A program made the translations under genes and the position numbers. A DNA stretch of 34,651 bases, taken from positions 1 to 34,651 of the forward strand of contig JAFUCZ010000015.1 of NCBI GenBank assembly GCA_017459425.1, read 5' to 3'. The DNA comes from Bacilli bacterium. GTDB taxonomy: Bacteria; Bacillota_I; Bacilli_A; RF39; UBA660. Shown here piece by piece: positions 22,768 through 31,180 of the stretch (the stretch's first letter is position 1; the number at the start of each line of letters is the position of its first letter). The notes under the pieces were generated by a model that was not told the origin of the DNA, searched no databases, and was given only the letters and a program-made list of their open reading frames with translations.

Positions 22768-23553
22768 TTAATTATCTAAAAACTTAGATATTATAAATCC
22801 TATTATTATTAAAAAAAATGATAGAATATTATTTAAATTAATATTTTTAATATACTCTAATAATAGTATTAGCATTGATGAAACTGCAAAACCTAGTATT
22901 GATGAATTTGTTTCATCTGGTAATTTATTATATAAATTGTTCATTATTTTAGAAAGCATAAAACCTCCGAAAATGAATCCTATAAAAAAAGGAAACAAAA
23001 TTATAATAGATTCGATACTAAAAATATTTGAAAAACTATTTATTATTAAATTATAACAATTAAAAATCATTAATAATGCTGTACCACTTACTCCCGGAAC
23101 TATTGTTGCAAATGCATCTAACACCCCCATAAAAATCAGATATATTAAATTTACTTTTTCAATTTTTAAAGTAAATTTGAGCATTATTGGCAATAAAAAA
23201 ACAAACATAAAAGAAATAAAAAAATATGCAAAGTTTTTGTAATTTATTATAATTTTTTTTCTAGCAAAATTGTAAAGGCCTCCCAGCATAAGTCCAATAA
23301 ATAAAGCGATAGTATATAAATAATATTTATCAAGGCAGAACTTAATAAACTTACTAAAAATTATAATTGAAAATAGCATTCCTAGTGCAAGTGAAAATAA
23401 ATATTTGATACTCTGTTTAGGTTTTTTTAATATATTAGAAATTGCTTCTAGCATTTTCTCATATACATTTAAGGATATAGCGAGCATCGCTCCACTTACT
23501 CCTGGCATAATTTTACCTATTCCTATTATTATCCCTTTTAAAAATTTTTTCAT
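22768..23553 (-). CDS. popT: DUF368 undecaprenyl-phosphate translocase (PopT-like)
   Basis: About 262 residues, almost entirely transmembrane (roughly eight helices). The twin family motifs, GIIIGIGKIMPGVSGAML at the N-terminus and DAFATIVPGVSGTALLM in the middle, are the inverted repeat of DUF368. PopT proteins return undecaprenyl phosphate to the inner leaflet for reuse in wall synthesis. Start at 23553, with GGAAAGTGAT upstream. It is divergent from ytaF, and the next minus-strand gene downstream is the possible coat protein. Confidence 0.88.
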   Translation of the reverse strand: MKKFLKGIIIGIGKIMPGVSGAMLAISLNVYEKMLEAISNILKKPKQSIKYLFSLALGMLFSIIIFSKFIKFCLDKYYLYTIALFIGLMLGGLYNFARKKIIINYKNFAYFFISFMFVFLLPIMLKFTLKIEKVNLIYLIFMGVLDAFATIVPGVSGTALLMIFNCYNLIINSFSNIFSIESIIILFPFFIGFIFGGFMLSKIMNNLYNKLPDETNSSILGFAVSSMLILLLEYIKNINLNNILSFFLIIIGFIISKFLDN

Positions 23554-23601
23554 ATGATCACTTTCCATTTAATTATATTCAAAACTATTGGACAAATGTC
23601 G

Positions 23602-23630
23602 TTTAGGAGTTTTTTTGTTGCAAATATAAT
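23602..23630 (+). promoter_or_regulatory. promoter of ytaF
   Basis: -10 TATAAT (23625-23630) with weak -35 TTTAGG (23602-23607), spacer 17. Confidence 0.5.
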
Positions 23631-23645
23631 ATATAGAGGTGTGTC

Positions 23646-24170
23646 ATGATAAATGTTACTTTTATATCAATTTTAATGAGTATGGATTTATTTGCCATTT
23701 CAATGTTATTAAGCATTAAAAATATCTTTATTCCTATAAAAAGTTATTTAATAATTATATTTTTTTCTGGTATAACTCTCTTTGTTTCAATGCTTTTTTC
23801 TTATTTTTTAAAAAACATTTTAAGTAATAATACTAATGAAATTATAAGTGGGTTATTATTCATAATTGTTGGAATATTTAGCATATGTAATAATATTAAA
23901 ATAGATCCAAATAATTCTAAAATAATTGAATCAAAAGAAGCAATAATTATGGGTATATTTGCTTCAATTGATTCTATAGCAATTGGAATTAATTTTGGAA
24001 TAATGAAATATAATATTGTTTTTTGTGTACTTATTTCATCGATTTGTAATTTCATTGCTATTATATTAGGTCAATTATTTAAAATATATAAATACAGTTT
24101 TTTTGAAAATATGATTTCCGTTATATTCATTATTATAGGCATTTTTAAAATAACAAAATCACTCTTTTGA
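23646..24170 (+). CDS. ytaF: YtaF-like sporulation membrane protein (MntP/DUF204 fold)
   Basis: 174 residues, about six transmembrane helices arranged as an internal repeat: SMDLFAISMLLSIKN in the first half and SIDSIAIGINFGIMK in the second, each with the acidic-in-helix pattern of the MntP/YtaF group. The loop DPNNSKIIESKEAI resembles the Ca-binding-like loop of YtaF. YtaF is produced in sporulating cells but its function is unknown; MntP relatives export manganese, so an ion transporter is plausible. RBS GAGGTG. Convergent with the adhesin gene. Confidence 0.7.
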   Translation: MINVTFISILMSMDLFAISMLLSIKNIFIPIKSYLIIIFFSGITLFVSMLFSYFLKNILSNNTNEIISGLLFIIVGIFSICNNIKIDPNNSKIIESKEAIIMGIFASIDSIAIGINFGIMKYNIVFCVLISSICNFIAIILGQLFKIYKYSFFENMISVIFIIIGIFKITKSLF

Positions 24171-24177
24171 GTGATTT
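24156..24177 (+). terminator. terminator of ytaF
   Basis: Stem AAATCACTC / GAGTGATTT overlapping the stop codon, then ATTTTAG. A second GAGTGATTT lies at 24190-24198 in the adhesin gene. Confidence 0.6.
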
Positions 24178-24187
24178 ATTTTAGTAT

Positions 24188-25651
24188 TTAGAGTGATTTT
24201 TTTATGTTTTTTATTAGAAAAACACCTATTGCTACAATAAAAATACCAATGACACCAGGGAAAGAATTCTTATTTATATTAGTATCGGGAGCTTTTATTT
24301 TTTGATTATAAAAATCTATAATTGTTTCTTCTTTGTTGATTTCTATTGTTTTTATCACATCATCTATGATATACCCAACAGGCGCTTCTATTTCTTTAGC
24401 ATAATATGTTCCATATCTTAGATTATTTAGCACTGCTTTACCACTATCATCTGTTGTTATAGTATCAATTAATTCATTTGAACTATTATATATTTCAAAT
24501 TTTGCTCCTTTTAATGGTTCTTTTGTATCCTTATTAATTTTGTTTATTATTAAATTGCAAAGTATAGGTTTATTCATAAAATAAATATCTAAATATTTTT
24601 CATCGATAAGTTCTGTATCTTCTTCAATAGAAAAATCATAACTTTCATCATTTAAATAATAACCATATGGTGCTTCTATTTCTTCTATAGAATAATTTCC
24701 TTCTTCCAGTTCAAAAGGTAATTCTAATATTCCATTATCTGTTTCAAATATATCATTAGCGTTATAAGTAAAATATTTATTTGAATTTAAATCTTTTATT
24801 CTAAATTTAACTCTATCTTCAATTAACTTCTCTGTGGATGAATCAGTTTTATATATTCTTAAAACAGCCTTTTTCATAGGTAAAGTTTCCACATCAAAAT
24901 AATAATTATCTTGGTGATTCAAGCCTAATACAGAAACTGTTTGATTATTATCAGCTAGGCATAAAAAACTCCTATAATTTCCTCTTAACTTACGCTTAAT
25001 TATTACTCTTTCAACCATCGGTTCTGTGAAATTAACTATTAATTGGTTACCATTTAAAGATACATTTGGGCTTTCTTTTTCAAGTACATATTCGTTTAAC
25101 ACATTATTTTCATCATTTATCATTATGCTTTGTCCTACCTTGCCAGATATATAGCCTGGTATTTTTGGTGGGTTTGAATATTTAGCAATTGTATCTTTTA
25201 TTTCTTGCATATAACTTGAAACATCAATTACATCGCCTTGTTGATTACTACGTGTTGTGTAATATGTTGTAAATTCAGGGAATAATTCCCATATTAATTG
25301 TTGGGTTGCCATATAATACTCTTTTGACGTATGTCCTTCATAGCCATAACCATAGTAAGCATAATTTTCTATTTTTCTTATATCGAGATATGATAAGTTT
25401 AATTCACCGAAATTTTCACTTTTTTGATATACTGATGTATTAATTATATTAGCAGGGTCCAAGCAATAAGCTATTTGACCATCAACTTTTATGTATGCGA
25501 ATCTGCCCCAATATGTTATTCCATCTTTTTTTCGGTTTGAATATACATTGTCAAAAAAATCAGTTGTAACAGTAACTTGTTCAGCACTTACTTTATTAGA
25601 CAATATAAAAAAACCAAATACTAAAAATGCTACCAAAAATATTTTTTTCAT
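24188..25651 (-). CDS. thioester-domain surface adhesin with two SpaA-type domains
   Basis: 487 residues. After a signal peptide (1-23) comes a thioester domain (about 30-170) with the expected Cys63 in AYCLDP and Gln117 in ATQQLIW, a pair that in Gram-positive adhesins forms an internal thioester able to bond covalently to host proteins. Next, after a linker, come two SpaA/Cna-B domains (about 268-350 and 362-450), each with a Lys near its start (RIYKTD, IINKINKDT) and EIEAP-Y/V-GY near its end, suiting intramolecular isopeptide bonds. It ends with a PDTN-like motif, a hydrophobic helix and a basic tail, which resembles a sortase signal but is not LPXTG. No sortase is in the window. RBS AAGGAGGT. 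Confidence 0.88.
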   Translation of the reverse strand: MKKIFLVAFLVFGFFILSNKVSAEQVTVTTDFFDNVYSNRKKDGITYWGRFAYIKVDGQIAYCLDPANIINTSVYQKSENFGELNLSYLDIRKIENYAYYGYGYEGHTSKEYYMATQQLIWELFPEFTTYYTTRSNQQGDVIDVSSYMQEIKDTIAKYSNPPKIPGYISGKVGQSIMINDENNVLNEYVLEKESPNVSLNGNQLIVNFTEPMVERVIIKRKLRGNYRSFLCLADNNQTVSVLGLNHQDNYYFDVETLPMKKAVLRIYKTDSSTEKLIEDRVKFRIKDLNSNKYFTYNANDIFETDNGILELPFELEEGNYSIEEIEAPYGYYLNDESYDFSIEEDTELIDEKYLDIYFMNKPILCNLIINKINKDTKEPLKGAKFEIYNSSNELIDTITTDDSGKAVLNNLRYGTYYAKEIEAPVGYIIDDVIKTIEINKEETIIDFYNQKIKAPDTNINKNSFPGVIGIFIVAIGVFLIKNIKKSL

Positions 25652-25673
25652 TGTTTACCTCCTTTCCAACAGG

Positions 25674-25702
25674 AGAATATAATAACTTAATAAATATGTC
25701 AA
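25674..25702 (-). promoter_or_regulatory. promoter of the adhesin gene
   Basis: Minus strand -35 TTGACA (25697-25702), 17-base spacer, -10 TATTCT (25674-25679), followed within a few bases by the RBS region. Confidence 0.65.
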
Positions 25703-25730
25703 AATACTAATTTCCCCTTTTTGCACAAAA

Positions 25731-25775
25731 AAACAGTAAGATTTATTATATCTGTTTAACAGATTCTTACTGTTT
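25731..25775 (-). terminator. terminator of the polysaccharide deacetylase gene
   Basis: Outer stem AAACAGTAAGA / TCTTACTGTTT with an inner ATCTGTT / AACAGAT stem, then seven T on the minus strand. Confidence 0.75.
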
Positions 25776-25824
25776 TGGAAAAGTTTTTTTTCAAAAATTT
25801 AAAATTAGTAGTTTTTTCATTTTT

Positions 25825-27132
25825 TTAAAATCCATAATAGGTATCTTTAGTATCACCTTTTATTTGTAATAATTCATTTATAGTAACAAATGAATATCCT
25901 TGCCTAGAAAGTTCATCAATTGACTTTAATGCGCCGTCTACACTTGTATCATATATATCATGAAATAATACAATATCTCCATCATCTGTAGTACTCATTA
26001 TTTGTTCTAATATTATATCCGCATTTCTAGATTTCCAATCTTCTGAATCTACATTCCATAAAATATTTTTCATAGGATATATACTCTTTACTCTATCATC
26101 TATGTTTCCATATGGTGGGCGAAGTAATGTTGGTTCAAAACCAGTAGCTGATTTTACTATATCTACAACGCTTGATTTTTGTGAATATATTTCTTCATCA
26201 CTTAGTTTTAATAAATTGGAATGTGAATATGTATGTATACCGATATCATGACCTTCTAAATACATTCTTTTAATTATATCTGGATTTTTTTCAGCATTTG
26301 TACCAACTACAAAGAATGTTACTTTTACGCCTCTTTTGTCCAATTCATCAAGTAATCTATTTGTTGTAAGATTAGAAGGTCCATCATCAAATGTAATTGC
26401 AACAATTTTTTTATCCTTAAAGTAATCTATATTTCTAGTAACTCTTGTTTTTTCAAATGATTCATTTATGTAAATTTTAAAATTTTCTTTTAAGTACTCA
26501 CTTAATTGTGAATATGTAAATGTTTTTGTTATTATTTCAGAATAATCTGAAATATTGCTTAATGATATTACAAAATTTATACCATCTTCATTAATGTAAA
26601 AATCATTACAGGTATCAATAGATACAAGTTTTTTTAATTTATCTTCATTTACTTTAATGCTATTTTCATTCATAAACATTAATGAAAAGTAATATAATCT
26701 ATCTTGTAAAAAATTTTTGTAATCTGTTTTTTTATCAAAGACATCTGTTAATTTAATAGCTTGGCCATCTTTTATATTATAAATTTTATGTTCTTCAGCA
26801 ATCTTTTTGGAATCAGAATATTCAACTTCTTTAAAATCAAATGTTTTAATATTTTTATATTCACTTATTTTATAATCAATTTGCATTTTATATTTTGTTT
26901 TCTTTTTAACAAAACTAATTTTATTATCAATATATTTATTTATTTTTTGATCTACTAATTTGTTACCTGTTTTTATATTTTTTATATTATATTCATAATT
27001 ATCTGTCTTTATATTTTTTTCATATTCTTTTGGTTCAAACATATTTTTAGACACAACATATAATAATATAAGCATACCAAAAATTCCTAAAAATATTAAA
27101 AGATGCGTTATATTTAATTTAAAATGTTTCAT
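25825..27132 (-). CDS. polysaccharide deacetylase with N-terminal DUF3298-like domain (PdaC-like)
   Basis: 435 residues: one N-terminal transmembrane anchor (about 8-28), a DUF4163/DUF3298-like region (about 40-235) and a NodB deacetylase domain (about 240-430). Catalytic and metal motifs are complete: TFDDGPS (247-253), HTYSH (300-304), RPPYG (338-342), D-W (365-366) and VLFHD. The layout is that of Bacillus PdaC, which N-deacetylates peptidoglycan and so protects from lysozyme. Start at 27132 after GTGAGG. Upstream of the promoter-like AT-rich region lies a 24-codon relic. Alternatives: a chitin deacetylase of similar layout. Confidence 0.88.
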   Translation of the reverse strand: MKHFKLNITHLLIFLGIFGMLILLYVVSKNMFEPKEYEKNIKTDNYEYNIKNIKTGNKLVDQKINKYIDNKISFVKKKTKYKMQIDYKISEYKNIKTFDFKEVEYSDSKKIAEEHKIYNIKDGQAIKLTDVFDKKTDYKNFLQDRLYYFSLMFMNENSIKVNEDKLKKLVSIDTCNDFYINEDGINFVISLSNISDYSEIITKTFTYSQLSEYLKENFKIYINESFEKTRVTRNIDYFKDKKIVAITFDDGPSNLTTNRLLDELDKRGVKVTFFVVGTNAEKNPDIIKRMYLEGHDIGIHTYSHSNLLKLSDEEIYSQKSSVVDIVKSATGFEPTLLRPPYGNIDDRVKSIYPMKNILWNVDSEDWKSRNADIILEQIMSTTDDGDIVLFHDIYDTSVDGALKSIDELSRQGYSFVTINELLQIKGDTKDTYYGF

Positions 27133-27230
27133 AAACCTCACCACTGCATATATATTATAACACAATCTATTTATTTTTTCATTATTTTTAGTCTTAGTAA
27201 TAATTACTAAAAAATCAATAATTTTTTAAT

Positions 27231-27308
27231 CTACGCTGCTAGCTGTATATATTCAAGTTTGCTTCCTTTAATATATTTGATTAATTTTAAAAATAATATG
27301 TAAATCAC
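27231..27308 (-). pseudogene. short open frame or gene remnant ending KGSKLEYIQLAA
   Basis: A 25-codon minus-strand frame starting at a GTG, with a stop immediately upstream and no ribosome binding site. Its last third is less AT-rich than the surrounding spacer (27180-27384) and reads like a real protein C-terminus. It may be the tail of a lost gene; I cannot name it. Confidence 0.25.
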
Positions 27309-27384
27309 TTAAAATCGGGCATTATTTTTGTTGTTTATTTTTGTTGTTTAATATATAATTATGGTATAGAAAGGAGCGATATTT

Positions 27385-27786
27385 ATGAGTAGTGCTAGAA
27401 AGCAATTAAAAAACTTTAGTTGGATCTATATAGTTATTGCAGCAATATGTGTTATAGGAACTATTCTTTGCTTTTGTTTTGCTGATAAAGCAGCAGAAAT
27501 AGTTGAAAAATCATACAAAGATATTGATTTAAAAGACATTAAACCTGAAGTTTTTCTTGCTATAAATGTCGGTTTTAGAGCTGTATTTTATCTAATTTAT
27601 TTCTGGTTACTTAGAAGAATCGTAAACGGTAAAAGTAGAGGAACATTTATTATGGTACTATTAATAATTGGAGTTATCGGTAATGTATTTAGTTTAATTA
27701 GCGGTAATTTTTCAGTTATTTTAAGTACATTAATCGATGTTTACATATTACAATTAATATTTAGAATTAGAAGTGAAGAAGACTAA
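27385..27786 (+). CDS. unknown four-helix membrane protein
   Basis: 133 residues with about four transmembrane helices: WIYIVIAAICVIGTILCFCF, FLAINVGFRAVFYLIYFWLL in part, TFIMVLLIIGVIGNVFSLI in part, and a C-terminal VILSTLIDVYILQLIF. A polar loop with DIDLKDIKPE sits outside or between the first two. No family recognised. RBS AAAGGAG before the ATG; excellent terminator downstream. It lies alone between divergent pdaC-like and the PreA gene. Confidence 0.75.
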   Translation: MSSARKQLKNFSWIYIVIAAICVIGTILCFCFADKAAEIVEKSYKDIDLKDIKPEVFLAINVGFRAVFYLIYFWLLRRIVNGKSRGTFIMVLLIIGVIGNVFSLISGNFSVILSTLIDVYILQLIFRIRSEED

Positions 27787-27797
27787 GCAGTATAAAG

Positions 27798-27825
27798 AGT
27801 CAATGTTAATGACATTGACTTTTTA
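27798..27825 (+). terminator. terminator of the four-helix membrane protein gene
   Basis: Stem AGTCAATGT / ACATTGACT followed by TTTTTATTTT. Confidence 0.9.
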
Positions 27826-27879
27826 TTTTATAATTTAATTTAAAATGTGATATAATTAATTGTAGAATAGGAGTTATAT

Positions 27880-29340
27880 ATGAATAAGTTAGAATTTGAA
27901 ATACATAAATGTGCACTTTGTTATGATGCACCATGTAAAAAAATATATAAAAATGTTGATCCTGAAAGAATTATTAGGGCCTTACGTTTAGATAATTCAA
28001 AAGGGGCTTCCACTTTTATACAAAATAATTTTTTAGAAAAAAATGATACATCTAGTGCTAAATGTCCTTGCGACGTCGATATTGAATATATTTTAAAATC
28101 TGTTGCAAAAGAAACAAAATTAGAAAAAAATTGTGAAGTAGATATTTCTACACATATATGCGAAATAAAATTAGAAAATCCATTTTTACTTTCTTCTTCT
28201 ATTGTTGGGAGTAACTATGATAAGTGTAAAAGAGCTTTAGAAGCAGGATGGGCTGGTGTTGTTTTTAAAACTATTTGCCCTTTTGATATTCATGAAGCTT
28301 CTCCTAGATTTTCAGTATTAAAAGATTGGGATAATAGCTTTACCGGATTTAAAAATATTGAACAATTATCAGAACACTCTTTAGAAGAAGATTGTGAAAT
28401 ATTGAAAAAGCTAAAGAAAGAATTTCCTAAAAAAGTTATAATTGCATCTATAATGGGTAGAAACGAAGAAGAATGGGAAATGATTTCTAGAAAAATAACT
28501 GAAACAGGATGTGACGCAATTGAATTAAATTTTTCTTGTCCTAATATGGAATTAAGTGGTACTGGTTCTGATGTTGGTCAAGATCCTGAAACAGTAAAAA
28601 GATACACAGAAGCAGCAAGACGTGGAACATCTTTACCTTTGATTGCAAAAATGACACCTAATATTACAGATATTAAATTACCTGCAAGAGCGGCTAAAGA
28701 AGGTGGCGCCAATGGGATTTCTGCAATTAATACTATAAAAAGTATTACAAATATTAGTTTTGATACTTTAGTACCCGAGCCCGATGTAAACGGAAAAACA
28801 TCAATTGGAGGTTATTCTGGAAGAGCTGTAAAACCTATTGCACTTAAGTTTGTTACAGAACTTACAACAGATGAACAATTAGAAAATATGAATATAAGTG
28901 GAATTGGTGGTATTTATACTTATAAAGATGCAATTGAATTTTTACTATTAGGTGCAACTAATGTACAATTAACTACAGCAGTTATGGAATATGGTTATAG
29001 AATTATTGATGATTTAATATTAGGTTTAAAAATATTTATGCAGGAAAATGGTTTCAAAAAAACAAGTGATTTTATAGGCATATCAAAAAAATGTGTCGTT
29101 GATTCTGATAAAATGGAAAGGGATACTATACTATTTCCTAAATTCAATTATGACAAATGTGTTGGATGCGGTAGATGCTTTATTTCTTGTAAAGATGGAG
29201 GACATTCAGCAATTAAATTTGATTCTAATATAAGAAAACCTGTTTTAGATGGTTCAAAATGTGTTGGGTGTCATTTATGCAAGTTAGTTTGTCCAAACAA
29301 TGCAATATCTACTGTTGAAAAAAGAATTTCAAAAAAATAA
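27880..29340 (+). CDS. PreA-type dihydropyrimidine dehydrogenase with reduced N-terminal Fe-S domain
   Basis: 486 residues in three parts. Residues 1-80 hold Cys11, Cys14, Cys19 (CALCYDAPC) and Cys62, Cys64, resembling a shrunken version of the helical Fe-S domain of DPD/PreT. The middle (about 94-400) is an FMN-binding TIM barrel as in PreA and dihydroorotate dehydrogenase, with NFSCPN, and a flavin-site GIGGIYTYKDA. The C-terminal part has two [4Fe-4S] motifs, CVGCGRCFISC and CVGCHLCKLVCP. PreA reduces uracil and thymine using electrons from PreT. PreT is not beside it, so another electron donor must be used. Promoter unclear; RBS is weak (AGGAG). Confidence 0.85.
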   Translation: MNKLEFEIHKCALCYDAPCKKIYKNVDPERIIRALRLDNSKGASTFIQNNFLEKNDTSSAKCPCDVDIEYILKSVAKETKLEKNCEVDISTHICEIKLENPFLLSSSIVGSNYDKCKRALEAGWAGVVFKTICPFDIHEASPRFSVLKDWDNSFTGFKNIEQLSEHSLEEDCEILKKLKKEFPKKVIIASIMGRNEEEWEMISRKITETGCDAIELNFSCPNMELSGTGSDVGQDPETVKRYTEAARRGTSLPLIAKMTPNITDIKLPARAAKEGGANGISAINTIKSITNISFDTLVPEPDVNGKTSIGGYSGRAVKPIALKFVTELTTDEQLENMNISGIGGIYTYKDAIEFLLLGATNVQLTTAVMEYGYRIIDDLILGLKIFMQENGFKKTSDFIGISKKCVVDSDKMERDTILFPKFNYDKCVGCGRCFISCKDGGHSAIKFDSNIRKPVLDGSKCVGCHLCKLVCPNNAISTVEKRISKK

Positions 29341-29371
29341 TTTTAAAAAATACTATAGAAATAATTTAAGA

Positions 29372-29405
29372 AAAATCTACACGAAATAAAAAACGTGTAG
29401 ATTTT
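29372..29405 (+). terminator. terminator of the PreA-type gene
   Basis: Stem AAAATCTACACG / CGTGTAGATTTT with a T-run. A second, weaker hairpin, CAATTAAT / ATTAATTG plus T5, follows at about 29479-29502. Confidence 0.9.
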
Positions 29406-29561
29406 TTATATGATTAAATACAAAAATTTATTGCACTAAATCTAAGTTTTTCTTATTTTAAAACTTTATTTTTTGCAATCAATTAATAAAATTAATTGTT
29501 TTTGTATTAAAGTAATAAGTAATAATTTCAAAAGAACATATTATATATTAGGGAGGTAAAT

Positions 29562-30245
29562 ATGGATAATCAAAATGAATGTTTAAACAAAAAAATAGAA
29601 GAACTTCAACATAGAGAAAAAAAGAAATGTTGTAACTATATTCCATTTATGATTCCACCAGGACCACCAGGGCCACAAGGGCCACAAGGGCCAGCAACAA
29701 TTGAAATCGGTACAGTTACAACAGGAGCACCAGGAACAAATGCAGAAGTAACTAATAGTGGAACAGACGAAGATGTTATTCTAGATTTCACTATTCCAAG
29801 AGGTAGCGATGGTAGTGATGGTTTTTTAAATTATGCTGACTTTTATGCTTTAATGCCATCTGACAATGCTGATACTGTTGCACCAGGCACAGATGTAGAT
29901 TTTCCACAAGATGGGCCAAGCAGTGGCTCTTCTATAGTAAGAGCTGGTGCAAATTCAGTTAATTTAGTTGAAATTGGTACATATCAAGTTTATTTTAGCG
30001 TTCCAATTTCTGAAGCTGGTCAATTACAATTAACACTAAATGGATCACCTTTAGCTTATACAGTAGTAGGCCGTGCGACTGGAACTAGTAACATTTCTGG
30101 TATGTTTCTTGTTGAAACATCTACAAGCAACTCTGTGTTAACAGTAAGAAATCCAGCTGGAAACCCTGCAGCTTTAACAATAACGCCATCAGCTGGAGGA
30201 GCAGCACCTGTTTCGGCTCATTTAATCATTATGCAACTTTCTTAA
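29562..30245 (+). CDS. collagen-like, BclA-type spore surface protein
   Basis: 227 residues: an N-terminal charged head (1-30) with a Cys pair, a very short collagen stretch of four G-x-y triplets (GPPGPQGPQGPA, about 33-44), a linker TGAPGTNAEVTNSGT and a C-terminal domain of about 130 residues (FLNYADFYALMPSDN..., ending HLIIMQLS). The C-terminal part matches the globular TNF-like domain of BclA-family exosporium filaments, which trimerises. The collagen run is unusually short. G+C is above its neighbours, explained by Gly/Pro/Ala codons. RBS GGGAGGT. A role on the spore surface is inferred from family and the many coat genes. Confidence 0.8.
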   Translation: MDNQNECLNKKIEELQHREKKKCCNYIPFMIPPGPPGPQGPQGPATIEIGTVTTGAPGTNAEVTNSGTDEDVILDFTIPRGSDGSDGFLNYADFYALMPSDNADTVAPGTDVDFPQDGPSSGSSIVRAGANSVNLVEIGTYQVYFSVPISEAGQLQLTLNGSPLAYTVVGRATGTSNISGMFLVETSTSNSVLTVRNPAGNPAALTITPSAGGAAPVSAHLIIMQLS

Positions 30246-30322
30246 AAATTATGTAGTTATATTATTATATCAAAATAAATAACAACTTTATATTAATATC
30301 AAAGAAGTTTTTCTACCCATGG

Positions 30323-30353
30323 GAATGTATCTATAAATATAAGTTACATTCCT
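30323..30353 (+). terminator. terminator of the collagen-like gene
   Basis: Stem GGAATGTA / TACATTCC with a 15-base loop, then TTTTTT. The rest of 30246-30527 is AT-rich with no recognisable feature. Confidence 0.75.
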
Positions 30354-30527
30354 TTTTTACTCATCAATTAATATCCATAAAGTAGTTTTAGGAATATAAA
30401 CATTAATGAAATTTAAAAGAACAACTATTCTTATGGTAAAATAGATATAGAATGTTAACTCAACCATTAGTATGTGTATCTTATAAATGACTTATTATAT
30501 AATTAAGTCGTGAAAGGAGAAAAGTTC

Positions 30528-31160
30528 ATGGAATTAATTAAAATTGGAAAATTTATTGCTGATTGTAGAAAAAAGAAAAATTTAACTCAAGAACAATTAG
30601 CAGAAAAATTATATATTACTGATCGAGCTGTGTCAAAATGGGAAAGAGGTTTATCTCTACCAGATGCCGATAAGATGTTAGACTTATGTAATATATTAGA
30701 GATTAGTGTCAACGAACTTTTAAATGGTGAAAAAATTGATATGAAAAATTACGAAAAGAAAAATGAGGAATTATTATTGGAACTTGCTAAACAAGATGAA
30801 TTAAAAAATAAAAAATTAATTACATCTATGTGGACAATTTTAATTATAAGTTCATTATTTTATGTTGGAATTTTACTTGTAGCGATAAACACTCTAAAAG
30901 AGGGAGTATTACTTGGAACAATCATTTGTATTTCAACAATCATATTTTTAGTAGCATGTTTTATTGCTTTTAAATTTGAAGTAGAAGCAGGATATTACGA
31001 GTGCAAACATTGTCATCATATATTTGAAGATAAGAATTATTTCAAATTATTAATGTCTCCACATGTCGGTACATCTAGATATCAAAAATGCCCTAAATGT
31101 GGTAAAAGATCAATGGCTAAAAAGATTACGAATAAAAAAATAAATATTAAAGATAATTAG
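30528..31160 (+). CDS. XRE-family regulator fused to two membrane helices and a zinc ribbon
   Basis: 210 residues. An HTH of the XRE/Cro type (about 4-60; LTQEQLAEKLYITDRAVSKWERG) is followed by a coiled Lys/Glu segment (about 68-92), two transmembrane helices (about 98-118 and 124-148) and a C-terminal zinc ribbon with CKHC (about 162-165) and CPKCGKRS. Membrane-anchored XRE regulators exist in Firmicutes; this one would place the DNA-binding head and ribbon on the same side if two helices hold. Start at 30528, with GAAAGGAG upstream. No target gene is evident; the flanking genes are unrelated. Confidence 0.85.
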   Translation: MELIKIGKFIADCRKKKNLTQEQLAEKLYITDRAVSKWERGLSLPDADKMLDLCNILEISVNELLNGEKIDMKNYEKKNEELLLELAKQDELKNKKLITSMWTILIISSLFYVGILLVAINTLKEGVLLGTIICISTIIFLVACFIAFKFEVEAGYYECKHCHHIFEDKNYFKLLMSPHVGTSRYQKCPKCGKRSMAKKITNKKINIKDN

Positions 31161-31180
31161 AAATTCGTATTATTTAATAA

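Noticed and set aside
29537-29545. CATATTATA, a perfect sigma-K type -10 (CATAnnnTA), before the collagen-like gene
   Set aside because: It ends only 5 bases before the GGGAGG ribosome binding site, so transcription would start inside the RBS, and no -35 AC is found at 16-17 bases.
29641-30240. Horizontal transfer of the collagen-like gene because of higher G+C
   Set aside because: The rise follows from Gly, Pro and Ala codons needed by the protein and is not independent evidence of transfer.
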